Below, piece by piece: positions 7,269 to 15,275 of a DNA stretch of 64,000 nt. The translations under genes and the position numbers were made by a program. Source of the stretch: Halorubrum laminariae (GTDB lineage: Archaea > Halobacteriota > Halobacteria > Halobacteriales > Haloferacaceae). Each line of letters opens with the position of its first letter. The first letter of the stretch is position 1. The notes below the pieces were generated by a model that was given only the letters and a program-made list of their open reading frames with translations, made no database searches and was not told where the DNA came from. The DNA is taken from contig NZ_JANHDL010000002.1 in the NCBI RefSeq assembly GCF_024494655.1, positions 1 through 64,000 on the forward strand, in the 5' to 3' direction.

Positions 7269-9104
7269 TCAGTCAGTCTCAGTCTCGCCGTCGGCCGGCA
7301 AAACGTTGAATGGTCGCATCATGTCGTGGTCTTCGTGCTCGATCATGTGACAGTGCCACATGTAATCTCCGGTTTGATCGGAGAACAATCCCTCGAATTC
7401 TCCGAAGTGTACGATCACGTGAACCACGTTACCCGGATCGACCGTGACTACGTCGTTCCATCCGAGTTCGTACGATTCGGGGCCATCAAGCACGTCCAGA
7501 TCGATTTCGTCTTCAGACGGGTCATACTCAGCGGCCGACTGTCGTCCCAGCACTTGGAAATGAACGAGATGGAGGTGTATCGGGTGGGACATCCCCGTGA
7601 AGTTAGCGAGACTCCAAATCTCGGTGTCTCCGAGCGTCGGGGTCTCTGTGACCGGGTCTGTGAGTTCATATCCCATCTGCTCGTTGCTGGTTCCCAGCGC
7701 GTACAGCGGTCGGCCGTACTCATCAGATTGCCGAGCAAGCGTGAGGTATCGTTCGGTGTCTACGGAGCCCATCGGAATGTCGGGCACCCGTGTCAGTTCA
7801 TCCGGGAGTCGATCGGACTGCCGATCGGCTTCGCCCGCCACGACGTCAACGAGCATGATTTCCGGCAGAGGCTCGGCGTCGTCCGCCTCGATTCCGCTCG
7901 TGCCTCGGTACTTCGCCGGCGCGTCGTTATGTAAGAGCAGCGTCTCGCCCGCGTACTCGCTGAAGTCGACGACGACGTCCGCTCGCTGACTCGATCCAAG
8001 TTCGAGGCGGCCAGCGGTCTTGACGGGCTCCGAGAGGAGCCCGCCGTCGTTTCCGATCTGGACGAATGGCGGACCCGAATCCCCTGTCTCACCCGATTTC
8101 TCGTCGTATTCTAGCAGCTTGAGGTTATAGTACCGGCTGTTGGCGCCGTTGAGCAAGCGGAACCGATATTGTTCGGGATCGACGGACAACCGGGGCCACG
8201 CCTTCCCGTTGACCGTCGACACGTCGCCGTAGAACTGCGGGACTATGCTCGGCTCGGGGCGTGAGTCGTCGCCGTCTCGTGTATCCGGGACATCCGTGGG
8301 GTAGTACAACGACCCATCTTCATTGAAACTCCGGTCTTGGAAGACGAGCGGAATCTCGTTATCACCCGTTGGGAGATTGAGTTCTCGCTCGTGGTCGTTC
8401 CGCAGCAAATAGAATCCCGCGAGGCCGGCGTAGACGTTCAAACGGGTGATCCCGAGCGAGTGGTCATGATACCACAGGGTCGCGGGCGGTTGGTCGTTCA
8501 CGTAGTAGTAATCCTTCTTCTTGAAGTCGGGGCCTGTCCGCTCGAAGTTACGGGTGAACCAGGCCTGCGGTTTCCCGTCGCTTTCGTGTTCGACGTTGCC
8601 TCCATGGAGGTGGGGGACGACGCGGGCCCCCGGCTCGTCGTACGGGATGATGTCGCCGTGGATCGTCGGATCCTCTGGGAGGAGGTGTTCGTCTGGCAGA
8701 TGATTCTGCCACCGAACGTAGATCGGTTCACCCTGCTCGGCCTCGATCGTCGGGCCTGGGTACTGGCCGCCGTATCCCCACAGAGTCGTCGGGGGGAGGT
8801 CACGGTGGAGTTTCTGTTCGATTTCGGCCATCTCCACCTCGTAGCGTGGCTGGCCGTCCTTGGTTCCGCTCGGTTCGATAACGCCCGGGCGAGGTACCTC
8901 GTCGACCCACCGTTCGAGCTCCGGCGACGTGTGAGTCTCGTCAGATATTCCATCGGCGTCTCTAGCGTCTTTTGCGGCGACCGGAGCACTGACACTCTTT
9001 CCGGAACAGCCCGCGAATGCCCCGGTACTGGCGATACCTACGGCCGCGAGAAATCTCCGACGTGCGACTGTACTCTTCGGTTGTCCAGTTCGGTCACCAG
9101 TCAT
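7269..9104 (-). CDS. Multicopper oxidase (laccase/CotA-like), Tat-exported lipoprotein
   Basis: This 611-residue copper enzyme oxidises phenols, metals or other reductants and reduces O2 to water. The N-terminus has a twin-arginine signal (ARRRFLAAVG, R15-R17) followed by a lipobox-like AGCSG with Cys33, so it should be exported folded and lipid-anchored outside the cell. All four copper clusters are visible: HLHGGN (H165, H167), WYHDH (H213, H215), HPIHLHLVHF and WHCHMIEHEDHDMM at the C-terminus, including the Cys-His pair for type 1 copper. It resembles bacterial CotA and haloarchaeal laccases. The ATG at 9104 is chosen because it places the Tat motif at the usual distance; an in-frame ATG at 9128 is possible. 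Base composition is lower in GC than the housekeeping block. Confidence 0.92.
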   Translation of the reverse strand: MTGDRTGQPKSTVARRRFLAAVGIASTGAFAGCSGKSVSAPVAAKDARDADGISDETHTSPELERWVDEVPRPGVIEPSGTKDGQPRYEVEMAEIEQKLHRDLPPTTLWGYGGQYPGPTIEAEQGEPIYVRWQNHLPDEHLLPEDPTIHGDIIPYDEPGARVVPHLHGGNVEHESDGKPQAWFTRNFERTGPDFKKKDYYYVNDQPPATLWYHDHSLGITRLNVYAGLAGFYLLRNDHERELNLPTGDNEIPLVFQDRSFNEDGSLYYPTDVPDTRDGDDSRPEPSIVPQFYGDVSTVNGKAWPRLSVDPEQYRFRLLNGANSRYYNLKLLEYDEKSGETGDSGPPFVQIGNDGGLLSEPVKTAGRLELGSSQRADVVVDFSEYAGETLLLHNDAPAKYRGTSGIEADDAEPLPEIMLVDVVAGEADRQSDRLPDELTRVPDIPMGSVDTERYLTLARQSDEYGRPLYALGTSNEQMGYELTDPVTETPTLGDTEIWSLANFTGMSHPIHLHLVHFQVLGRQSAAEYDPSEDEIDLDVLDGPESYELGWNDVVTVDPGNVVHVIVHFGEFEGLFSDQTGDYMWHCHMIEHEDHDMMRPFNVLPADGETETD

Positions 9105-9505
9105 ACTAGCCCTATCCGCTTCATACAAAAGAGAAGCCAGACGGATCCCATTTCATGAGAGGAGACCGAATATGTTCGACAGTGGAAAATCAATAATGTT
9201 TTTCTGTCGCACATTGTTGATGGGGAGCCATATTGCGATTCCGTAGTAAGCTGAGCGGATCGAGAACATGCGATTCAGCAGTTCTATCGGCTAGCTACTG
9301 TATGAGATCTGTAACGGGACACTGTATCAACAATCTCCTACGGAAGAGCGTCCTCAGTAACGGGGACGCGCCTAGTCCCAATTGTTGATTCGTGTTGAGA
9401 GATTCTGAATAGAAGGCACGCATCAAACCTATCCTCCGAGGTTGTGACTTGGCCACCCGCTCTCAGCGATCGGCAGACATCGCGCCGATCCGTGTCTCGC
9501 AGCCG
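9105..9505. other. 401-bp noncoding interval with a repeated nonamer (possible MITE or IS scar)
   Basis: No gene is supported here. ATTGTTGAT occurs at 9213-9221 and 9381-9389, and its complement ATCAACAAT at 9326-9334, so 9213-9334 is bounded by 9-base inverted repeats. This could be a small non-autonomous element or a remnant of one. The stretch also marks the change from AT-richer accessory DNA (left) to high-GC housekeeping DNA (right). Confidence 0.3.
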
Positions 9506-10159
9506 CTACGGCGGCCGTTCGATCTCGAACCGGTCGTCGGTGCTCGCGTACCACTCGCCGGCGAGCCGCCCTACCGTGTCGAGTCGGTCGATATCGATTT
9601 TGCCGTCGGTGAGAACGGACTCGGCCGCGTGGGCGTAGACGACTTCGCCGAGCACGAGCGTCGACGTGCCGACCTCGATCGAGTCGTACAGTTCACACTC
9701 CAGTCCGACGGCCGCGTCGGCGACCCGCGGCGCGTCCACTCGCGTCGCCTCGGCGCGCTCGATTCCGACGTGGTCGAACTCGCTTTCTCCGGCCGCGAGC
9801 GTCGCACTCGACGCGTTCATCGTCTCGACGAGGTCGCGAGTGACTATGTTGACGACGAACGCCTCAGTTTCGAGGGCGTTCGCGAGCGTGTCCTTCGGGT
9901 TCGCCGCGGTCGCCACCGGTGAGAAGCCGACGACCGGCGGATCGATCGCGACGACGTTGAAGAAGCTGTACGGGGCGAGGTTCTCCCCGGCCGATCCCCG
10001 CGAGGAGACCCACGCGATCGGGCGGGGCGTCACCGCGGTCGAGAGCAGCCGGTACGGCGAGCCGAACGCGTCCGGCCCGCCGCTGCGGTGTGAGTCGCTG
10101 CGGGGCGTGTCGGTACGGTGAGTGTCGGAGCGAGACGGTCCGCTCTCCTCGTCGGCCAT
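9506..10159 (-). CDS. Flavin reductase-like (FMN-binding split-barrel) protein
   Basis: The 217-residue product matches the flavin-reductase/NADH:FMN oxidoreductase fold: STAVTPRPIAWVSSRG, ENLAPYSFFNVVAIDPP and a later NPKDTLANALETEAFVVNI stretch are family hallmarks of the split-barrel domain that holds FMN. The first 30 residues are a low-complexity Ser/Arg/Asp tail. Its ATG overlaps the stop of the upstream VOC gene by one base (TGATG), so the two are translationally coupled. Likely role: supplying reduced flavin, or reducing an electrophile, in the quinone/aromatic response suggested by its operon partners. Confidence 0.82.
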   Translation of the reverse strand: MADEESGPSRSDTHRTDTPRSDSHRSGGPDAFGSPYRLLSTAVTPRPIAWVSSRGSAGENLAPYSFFNVVAIDPPVVGFSPVATAANPKDTLANALETEAFVVNIVTRDLVETMNASSATLAAGESEFDHVGIERAEATRVDAPRVADAAVGLECELYDSIEVGTSTLVLGEVVYAHAAESVLTDGKIDIDRLDTVGRLAGEWYASTDDRFEIERPP

Positions 10160-10641
10160 CAGTTCTCGTACCCGCGTTCGAACGGGTCGATCTCGTCACT
10201 TCCGGGTTCGTCCTCGTCGTGAGCGAATCCGGGCCCCTCCGTGGCCAGTTCGAAGACGAGCCCGTCGGGGTCGCTGAAGTAGATGCTCTTGAAGTACGTC
10301 CGGTCTTTGATCTCGGAGACCCGGACGCCCCGTTCGCGGAGGTGTGTCTGCCACTCCCGCAGCGTGGCCTCGTCTTCGACGCCGAACGCGAAGTGATGGC
10401 TCGCGCCGGGGCCGGGCGCGCCCTGCGAGTTCGGGTACTCGAAGTAGGTGACGTTCGTCCCCGGCTCTCCCTCCGGAGTGGACGAGAAGTAGTAGTGCGG
10501 CGTCCCTGGGTCGTCGTAGTTCTGCGTCCGCTTGACCGTGTGCCAGCCGAGCGCGTCCTCGTAGAACGCGACGGTCTCGTCCATGTCGGTGCAGATGTTC
10601 GTCACGTGATGCAGGCCGGTAGTGGGTGGGGCGTCGGTCAT
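10159..10641 (-). CDS. VOC-superfamily glyoxalase / extradiol dioxygenase-like protein
   Basis: This 160-residue protein carries the vicinal-oxygen-chelate fold, with GLHHVT near residue 10, GASHHFAFGV in the middle and DPDGLVFELA towards the end. These place the His, His and Glu metal ligands of ring-cleaving dioxygenases and glyoxalases. TDMDETVAFYEDALGWHTVK is a typical first module. The ATG at 10639-10641 is chosen over an upstream extension of 38 codons that has no family similarity. It sits between doxX and the flavin reductase gene; CatE and MhqA/MhqO of Bacillus are the closest functional parallels. Confidence 0.82.
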   Translation of the reverse strand: MTDAPPTTGLHHVTNICTDMDETVAFYEDALGWHTVKRTQNYDDPGTPHYYFSSTPEGEPGTNVTYFEYPNSQGAPGPGASHHFAFGVEDEATLREWQTHLRERGVRVSEIKDRTYFKSIYFSDPDGLVFELATEGPGFAHDEDEPGSDEIDPFERGYEN

Positions 10642-10721
10642 GTGTCGTGTGTTTGGAGTCGTCGCGAAGTCAGTTAGTGATGTTGGCGGGGGAACGCAGT
10701 ACGAGGAAGAAGGAGACCGAC

Positions 10722-11171
10722 TCAGAACAGGCCGATACCGAGGGCGTACGGCCACGCAGTGCCGCCGACAGCGAGCAGCGCGAGCGCCGCACCGGCACCG
10801 TAGACGTTCTTGAGGAAGCTCGTCATCTCGCTTTGCTTCTCCTCGGGGTCGTCGACAGCCCAGAAGTCGTGCATCGTCACGGCGGAGACGACGAGGAAGA
10901 CGGCGAGTGCGCCGGCCGAGAGCACGGGGAACGCGCCGACGGCGACGCCGAGCCCGCCGAGCGCGAGCAGGACCCCCGAGGCGACGACCGAGAACCGCGG
11001 GGCGGGAAGCCCCTTGAACTCGGCGTAGCCCGTCATCGCGTCGAGGTCGCCGAAGTGGTTCAGTCCCATGAACGCGAGCGTCGCGCCGAACAGGATCCGG
11101 CCGAGCAGGAACAGTTCGCCCGCGAAGGGCGTCTCGAACTGGAGCGGTAGCGTCGTGATTTCAGCTAACAT
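10722..11171 (-). CDS. DoxX-family membrane protein
   Basis: The 149-residue product has four hydrophobic helices and the DoxX signature region LLGRILFGATLAFMGLNHF. DoxX/CatD-type proteins are small membrane subunits associated with thiol or quinone redox stress. Its ATG at 11171 is only 8 bases from an operator-like palindrome shared with the divergent HxlR gene. It is the first gene of a three-gene operon (DoxX, VOC, flavin reductase). An in-frame ATG at 11219 would run through the promoter and is rejected. Confidence 0.88.
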   Translation of the reverse strand: MLAEITTLPLQFETPFAGELFLLGRILFGATLAFMGLNHFGDLDAMTGYAEFKGLPAPRFSVVASGVLLALGGLGVAVGAFPVLSAGALAVFLVVSAVTMHDFWAVDDPEEKQSEMTSFLKNVYGAGAALALLAVGGTAWPYALGIGLF

Positions 11172-11178
11172 TGTGTAA

Positions 11179-11196
11179 TTACGTATACGGACGTAA
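11179..11196. promoter_or_regulatory. Operator-like inverted repeat TTACGT-N6-ACGTAA between doxX and hxlR genes
   Basis: A perfect 6-base inverted repeat with a 6-base centre (atacgg) occupies the 69-base divergent gap, next to an AT-rich CCTATATAT (11197-11205) that suits a TATA box. Binding here by the neighbouring HxlR protein could control both directions. The link to that protein is inferred from position. Confidence 0.55.
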
Positions 11197-11240
11197 CCTA
11201 TATATCGCTTCCCGGACAACTGTGCAAGCAGGTAACACCG

Positions 11241-11666
11241 ATGTCCTCACCAGAACTCGCCGACGGGGATCCGGCGGAAGCGACAGACGCCACGGACGCG
11301 GCGGAAGCGACGAGCGCGATCGACACCGCGTCCGGAACGGACACGGTTTCGGGTCCGGAGACGCCGTGTCCCGTCGTCGACTCGCTCGAACAGATCGGAT
11401 CGCGGTGGCGGCTCGTCGTCCTCCACGAGCTGTTGAACGGCGAGTCGCGGTTCAACGAGCTGAAACGCGAGACGGACGCCAACGCCCGCACCCTCTCGCG
11501 CGTGCTCGACGACCTCCAAGAGACCGGGTTCGTCGACCGGCGGCTCGAAGAGGACTCCCCCGTGGCGACCTACTACAGTCTCACTCCAAAGGGGAAGTCG
11601 CTCGCGCCCGTCTTCGAGGAGATCGACGACTGGGCTCACGAGTGGCTCGCGGAGTGTAACGCGTAG
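11241..11666 (+). CDS. HxlR-family winged-helix transcriptional regulator
   Basis: The 141-residue protein has a disordered acidic N-terminal 40 residues, then the HxlR core: TPCPVVDSLEQIGSRWRLVV, RFNELKRETDANARTLSRVL (recognition helix) and a wing ending in YYSLTPKGKSL. Cys43 in the PCPV motif is at the place of the redox-active cysteine of YodB/HypR-type members, which respond to quinones, diamide or aldehydes. It is divergent from the DoxX operon and shares its promoter gap. Likely a local repressor or sensor of reactive electrophiles. Confidence 0.88.
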   Translation: MSSPELADGDPAEATDATDAAEATSAIDTASGTDTVSGPETPCPVVDSLEQIGSRWRLVVLHELLNGESRFNELKRETDANARTLSRVLDDLQETGFVDRRLEEDSPVATYYSLTPKGKSLAPVFEEIDDWAHEWLAECNA

Positions 11667-11730
11667 GCGTCCGTCGACGAGACCATGGGTCGTTTAAATC
11701 GCTGATCGACACGGACACCTCCGAAGCCCC

Positions 11731-11848
11731 AGCCTCACGGCTGCCCCTTCGATTCCCACCCCACACTGCCCCGCACTGCCCCGCACCTCACGCCTCCCCA
11801 GCCTCACGGTTCGCGCTCTTCGAGCGCTCACCGCTCCCTCGCGCGGGC
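11731..11848 (-). repeat. Dispersed GC-rich repeat (copy A, inverted relative to 34515-34620)
   Basis: Read on the minus strand this block contains GAGCGCTC-AAGAGCGCGAACC, GAGGCTGGGGAGGCGTGAGG and a GGGTGGGAATCGAAGGGG stretch, all of which recur with small differences at 34515-34620 on the plus strand. A short CACTGCCCCG tandem lies inside (about 11763-11784). The 11667-11948 gap contains no gene I can support. Confidence 0.65.
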
Positions 11849-11948
11849 GACTCGCGGCCGAGGGCCGCTCGCCGGCACGCGCCTCCGCTCCAATCGGTAA
11901 TCGGTGATCGAGGATTGGTGATCGAGGTCGATCGCCGTAGCCCGCCAC

Positions 11949-12227
11949 TCACCACCTGACCTCGAAGCCGTCGAGTCCCTCCAGTTCCTCGTACTCGGCT
12001 GCGACGTCGTCGACCTCGGCGGCGCGGCTCCCCGTCTCACACCACTCGACCATCTCGCGGACTGCGGCCTCGTCGCCCTCGAAGACGGCCTCGACGCGCC
12101 CGTCGTCGAGGTTCCGGACCCAGCCGTCGACGCCCGCCTCCCGAGCTGTGTCTCTGGTCGTCGCGCGGTAGTAGACGCCCTGAACGCGCCCGGAGACGTA
12201 CACGTGTGCTCGCGTTCGATCGGTCAT
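11949..12227 (-). CDS. acyP: Acylphosphatase
   Basis: This 92-residue enzyme hydrolyses acyl phosphates such as carbamoyl- or acetyl-phosphate. The whole family pattern is present: VSGRVQGVYYRATTRDTA with the phosphate-binding loop and catalytic Arg21, then GWVRNLDDGRVE with catalytic Asn39. Length is standard for the single-domain enzyme. It is monocistronic, divergent from the phosphohexomutase gene across 131 bases. Confidence 0.95.
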   Translation of the reverse strand: MTDRTRAHVYVSGRVQGVYYRATTRDTAREAGVDGWVRNLDDGRVEAVFEGDEAAVREMVEWCETGSRAAEVDDVAAEYEELEGLDGFEVRW

Positions 12228-12358
12228 CGATCGGGCGTGCGGTCGCCACCGTTGTAACTACTACGGCGACCCGAACACGTCACGAGGACCATCGCGGGAA
12301 CGGTGTCAACCCGCCCGCAACCGACGGCTTCTAACGACTCGCCGGCGACGCTACCGGT

Positions 12359-13897
12359 ATGAACTTGTTCGGAACCGCGGGGATCCGCGGGAGCGCCGCG
12401 GAGCGGGTGACGCCGGAACTCGCGCTCGCCGTCGGCCGGGCGGTCGCGGCGGTAGTGTGCGACCGCGAACCGACCGGAGGCGGCGGAGATGACCGCGAGC
12501 GCGGGGACACGGATGTCGGCGGTGCCACAGAGCCGGTGCCAGAGGTCGTGCTCGCGCGCGACGGGCGGGTGACCGGTCCGGCGCTCGCGGCCGCGATGGA
12601 GGCCGGACTCGCGTCGGGCGGCGTGGCGGTCGAGCGCGCCGGTCAACTGCCGACGCCGGCGCTCGCGTACGCCTCGCGGGGCCGGTACGGCGTGATGCTT
12701 ACGGCCTCGCACAACCCGCCGACCGACAACGGGATCAAGCTGTTCCGCGACGGCAGCGAGTTCGACCGCGACGCCGAGCGCGCGGTCGAGACGCGCGTCG
12801 ATGGGGAGACGCCGCCGGCGGCGTGGGACGAGTGGACCGACTCCGAGCGCGTCGACACGCTCTCGCGCTATCTCGACGCGGTACGCGAGTACGCCGCGGG
12901 GTTCGGAGCCGACCTCGACGGACTCCGGATCGCGATCGACTGTGGCAACGGAATGAGCGCGCCGGCGACGCCGACCGTTCTCCGCGAGCTGGGTGCCGAG
13001 GTCGTCACCCTCAACGGGAACATCGACGGTCACTTCCCGGGGCGCGGGAGCAAGCCGACGCCGGAGACGCTCGCCAACCTCCGGGCGTTCGTCGCCGACG
13101 CCAACGACGAGAGCGACGGGAGTGACATGGGCGATTCGCCCGCTAGGGGCAACGTGAGCAAGGAGGAAACCGAGAGCTTCGCGTTCGGCATCGGTCACGA
13201 CGGCGACGCGGATCGGATCGTGATCGTCGACGCCGACGGCGAAATTGTACACGAGGACACCGTGCTCGCGATGCTCGCCGAACGGTACACCCGAGAGAGC
13301 GACGCCGCCGATCCGGTGGTCGTCACCACGCCGAACGCCTCCGGCCGGATCGACGAGCGAGTCCGCGAGGCCGGCGGCCGGGTCGAGCGCGTTCGCCTCG
13401 GCGCGCTCCACGAGGGCATCGCGGCCGTCCGGGAGACGGCGGCGGAGACCGGCTCAGACGACACCCGCGTCGTCTTCGCCGCGGAACCGTGGAAACACGT
13501 TCACGTCGGCTTCGGGGAGTGGATCGACGGCGTCGCGTCGGCGGCCGTTATCGCCCAGCTCGTCGGTGACGAGGGTCTCGACGGACTCCGCGCTCCGATC
13601 ACGGAGCGACCCTACCGCAAGGTCAGCGTCGACTGTCCCGACGACGCCAAGGACGACGCGATGACTCGCCTCGAGACGGACTTGCCCGACGCGTTTCCCG
13701 ACGCCGAAGTCGACACCGACCACGGCGTGCGGATCGAGTTTCCGGACGCTTCCTGGGTCCTCGTTCGACCGTCGGGAACGGAGCCGTACGTCCGCGTGTA
13801 CGCCGAAAGCGACGCTGTCGCCGACGTGATCGCGGAGGCCGAAGCGGTCGTCGAGGCGGCCGTCAGAGCGGTTACGGATTCGGGCGACGGTACGTGA
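12359..13897 (+). CDS. glmM: Phosphoglucosamine mutase / phosphomannomutase family enzyme
   Basis: The 512-residue protein is an alpha-D-phosphohexomutase that shifts phosphate between C1 and C6 of a sugar, feeding nucleotide-sugar synthesis for S-layer glycans. It begins MNLFGTAGIRG, has the phosphoserine loop TASHNPPTDNG (Ser117), the metal loop GHDGDADR and the C-terminal phosphate-binding RPSGTEPYVRVY. Two acidic insertions (about residues 37-58 and 251-273) are typical halophilic additions. Whether it prefers glucosamine, glucose or mannose phosphate cannot be decided here. Confidence 0.9.
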   Translation: MNLFGTAGIRGSAAERVTPELALAVGRAVAAVVCDREPTGGGGDDRERGDTDVGGATEPVPEVVLARDGRVTGPALAAAMEAGLASGGVAVERAGQLPTPALAYASRGRYGVMLTASHNPPTDNGIKLFRDGSEFDRDAERAVETRVDGETPPAAWDEWTDSERVDTLSRYLDAVREYAAGFGADLDGLRIAIDCGNGMSAPATPTVLRELGAEVVTLNGNIDGHFPGRGSKPTPETLANLRAFVADANDESDGSDMGDSPARGNVSKEETESFAFGIGHDGDADRIVIVDADGEIVHEDTVLAMLAERYTRESDAADPVVVTTPNASGRIDERVREAGGRVERVRLGALHEGIAAVRETAAETGSDDTRVVFAAEPWKHVHVGFGEWIDGVASAAVIAQLVGDEGLDGLRAPITERPYRKVSVDCPDDAKDDAMTRLETDLPDAFPDAEVDTDHGVRIEFPDASWVLVRPSGTEPYVRVYAESDAVADVIAEAEAVVEAAVRAVTDSGDGT

Positions 13898-14139
13898 CGG
13901 GAGCGGCGGTGTGTGACGCGGGAGGAGGTCAATGATGGGGCCCGGTCCTGTGAACCTATCGGAGAACCCACGGTCGTGGACTTCGTTTACGATCACTAGG
14001 CCGCGGTCTAAACGAACGCCGGCTTCGAACCGCTTGCACCGCGTTCGCGAGAAGACCGACTTATCGAAAATGTGCTCAGATGCATCGGTAACTCTTGAAG
14101 CACGACTGCGATCCGACCTTCGATATCGCTGATGGCAGT
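13898..14139. other. 242-bp gap between convergent genes; no feature identified
   Basis: The mutase gene and the PP-loop gene converge on this gap. I looked for a tRNA cloverleaf because of a TTCGAACC-like string near 14026, but no acceptor stem or anticodon arm could be paired around it. Confidence 0.4.
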
Positions 14140-14733
14140 TTATCGATTCCGACCGTGCACGTAGGTCTGGTCGTGGTCCGGAAAGACTTCGTCGACCGCC
14201 CGTTCTCCGTGCTCGTCGGCGATGAGCGTTCGGAGTTCGTCCTCGTAGTCGGCCTTCGGAACCTCCTCGCTCGGCCCCTGCTGAACGTCGAACGTGGCCT
14301 CGACGAGGCGGTCAACGGCGTGGCGACCGAATCCGGAGAGCGGGGAGATGTAGTCGACGCCGTGGCGGTCCTCCAAGCTCTGTGCCTGCGCGCGCGACAC
14401 CGTCGGCACGCGGTCATCTCGGCGGGTTCCGTCGGCGATCGCGTCGACATCCCGCGTCGCGACCACCTCCAGCGCGTGTTCGTGGACGCGCTGGATCCCG
14501 TTTCGGGGGTACCCGTCCGCGATCATCGTCTCCACGGTGGCCGCGGCCACCTCGTCGTCGAGATCGACCCGTTCGAACGAGTATCCGAGTTCCGTCGCGG
14601 CGCGCTCGGCGTGCTCCCAGTCGTCGGTGAGCCCGAAGCTCCCGGTCACACACCGCACGTCGTAAAACCGATCGAGCAGGTGGGCGGCGAGCGACGAGTC
14701 TTTTCCCCCGCTGTACAGCAGCGCGAGTTCCAT
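14140..14733 (-). CDS. PP-loop ATPase (asparagine synthase/ExsB-like), function unknown
   Basis: This 197-residue protein starts with ALLYSGGKDSSLAAHLL, the SGGxDS pyrophosphate loop (residues 8-14) of N-type ATP pyrophosphatases, which adenylate a substrate in amidation or thiolation reactions. Later motifs ADGTRRDDRVPTVSR and DYISPLSGFG fit the substrate half. Its ATG directly abuts the stop codon of the PDCD5 gene (TAG followed at once by ATG), so the two are cotranscribed, which suggests a role in translation or tRNA modification. The specific substrate is not evident. Confidence 0.8.
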   Translation of the reverse strand: MELALLYSGGKDSSLAAHLLDRFYDVRCVTGSFGLTDDWEHAERAATELGYSFERVDLDDEVAAATVETMIADGYPRNGIQRVHEHALEVVATRDVDAIADGTRRDDRVPTVSRAQAQSLEDRHGVDYISPLSGFGRHAVDRLVEATFDVQQGPSEEVPKADYEDELRTLIADEHGERAVDEVFPDHDQTYVHGRNR

Positions 14734-15087
14734 CTATCTCCGCCGGATGTCGAAGCTCTGCTGGTCGGGCTGGAGTTCCTTCAGGAGGTCGCGCATCTGA
14801 TCTTCGTCGATACGCCCTTGGATGCGGCCGCTCTGCGCGAGGGCGGCGACCTGCTGTTTCACCTTCTCACCGAACTCCGGCTTCGACATCTCGACTGCGT
14901 TGAGTCGCTGGCGCGCACCGTCGGTCAGGTGCTGTTTGAGCACCGCCTCCTGTTGCGCGTCGGCGCGCTCTTGGGCCTCCTGCTGGGCATCGGGATCTGC
15001 GCCGCCCTGCTGTTTCCGCTCGCGAAGTTCTTCCATCTTCTCCTCTCGAAGCTCCTGCAGCCGTTCGTCGTCAGGATTCTCGCTCAT
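14734..15087 (-). CDS. PDCD5-family DNA-binding protein
   Basis: The 117-residue helical protein has the archaeal PDCD5/TFAR19 pattern: a charged N-terminal helix ([19 protein letters not shown]), a Gln-rich middle, then a three-helix core with [19 protein letters not shown] and the end [16 protein letters not shown]. Archaeal homologues bind nucleic acid, and the gene usually sits among translation genes. The ATG at 15087 is chosen because it opens with [10 protein letters not shown]; the longer frame to 15162 has no similarity. Confidence 0.92.
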   Translation of the reverse strand: MSENPDDERLQELREEKMEELRERKQQGGADPDAQQEAQERADAQQEAVLKQHLTDGARQRLNAVEMSKPEFGEKVKQQVAALAQSGRIQGRIDEDQMRDLLKELQPDQQSFDIRRR

Positions 15088-15097
15088 ACCCACCCGT

Positions 15098-15226
15098 TCA
15101 CGGTCCGCGCGAAAAACGATTTCGGAGGGATCGGCCTGAACACCGAAGACCGGACAGCCCACGCGAGACTGGATCGAACACCCGTTCGAGACGGTCGGCC
15201 GTCGCCAGTTCGGCGTTGTCGCTCAT
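15098..15226 (-). CDS. Possible 42-aa hypothetical protein upstream of PDCD5
   Basis: An ATG at 15226 opens 42 codons ([20 protein letters not shown] then a basic tail) ending at 15098, ten bases before the PDCD5 start. The start resembles real haloarchaeal proteins but the basic C-terminal third does not, so it may be chance or a decayed gene. Confidence 0.25.
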   Translation of the reverse strand: MSDNAELATADRLERVFDPVSRGLSGLRCSGRSLRNRFSRGP

Positions 15227-15275
15227 CGGTTCCGGTCCGCGCCGCTTAAACGGCTCCTCGATGTATCTCGCAGCA

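Noticed and set aside
12224..13411. 395-codon minus-strand frame opposite the phosphohexomutase
   Set aside because: Antisense shadow; overlaps the well-supported mutase and the acyP promoter.
13998..14060. Possible tRNA because of a TTCGAACC string
   Set aside because: No acceptor stem, D arm or anticodon arm could be paired around it.
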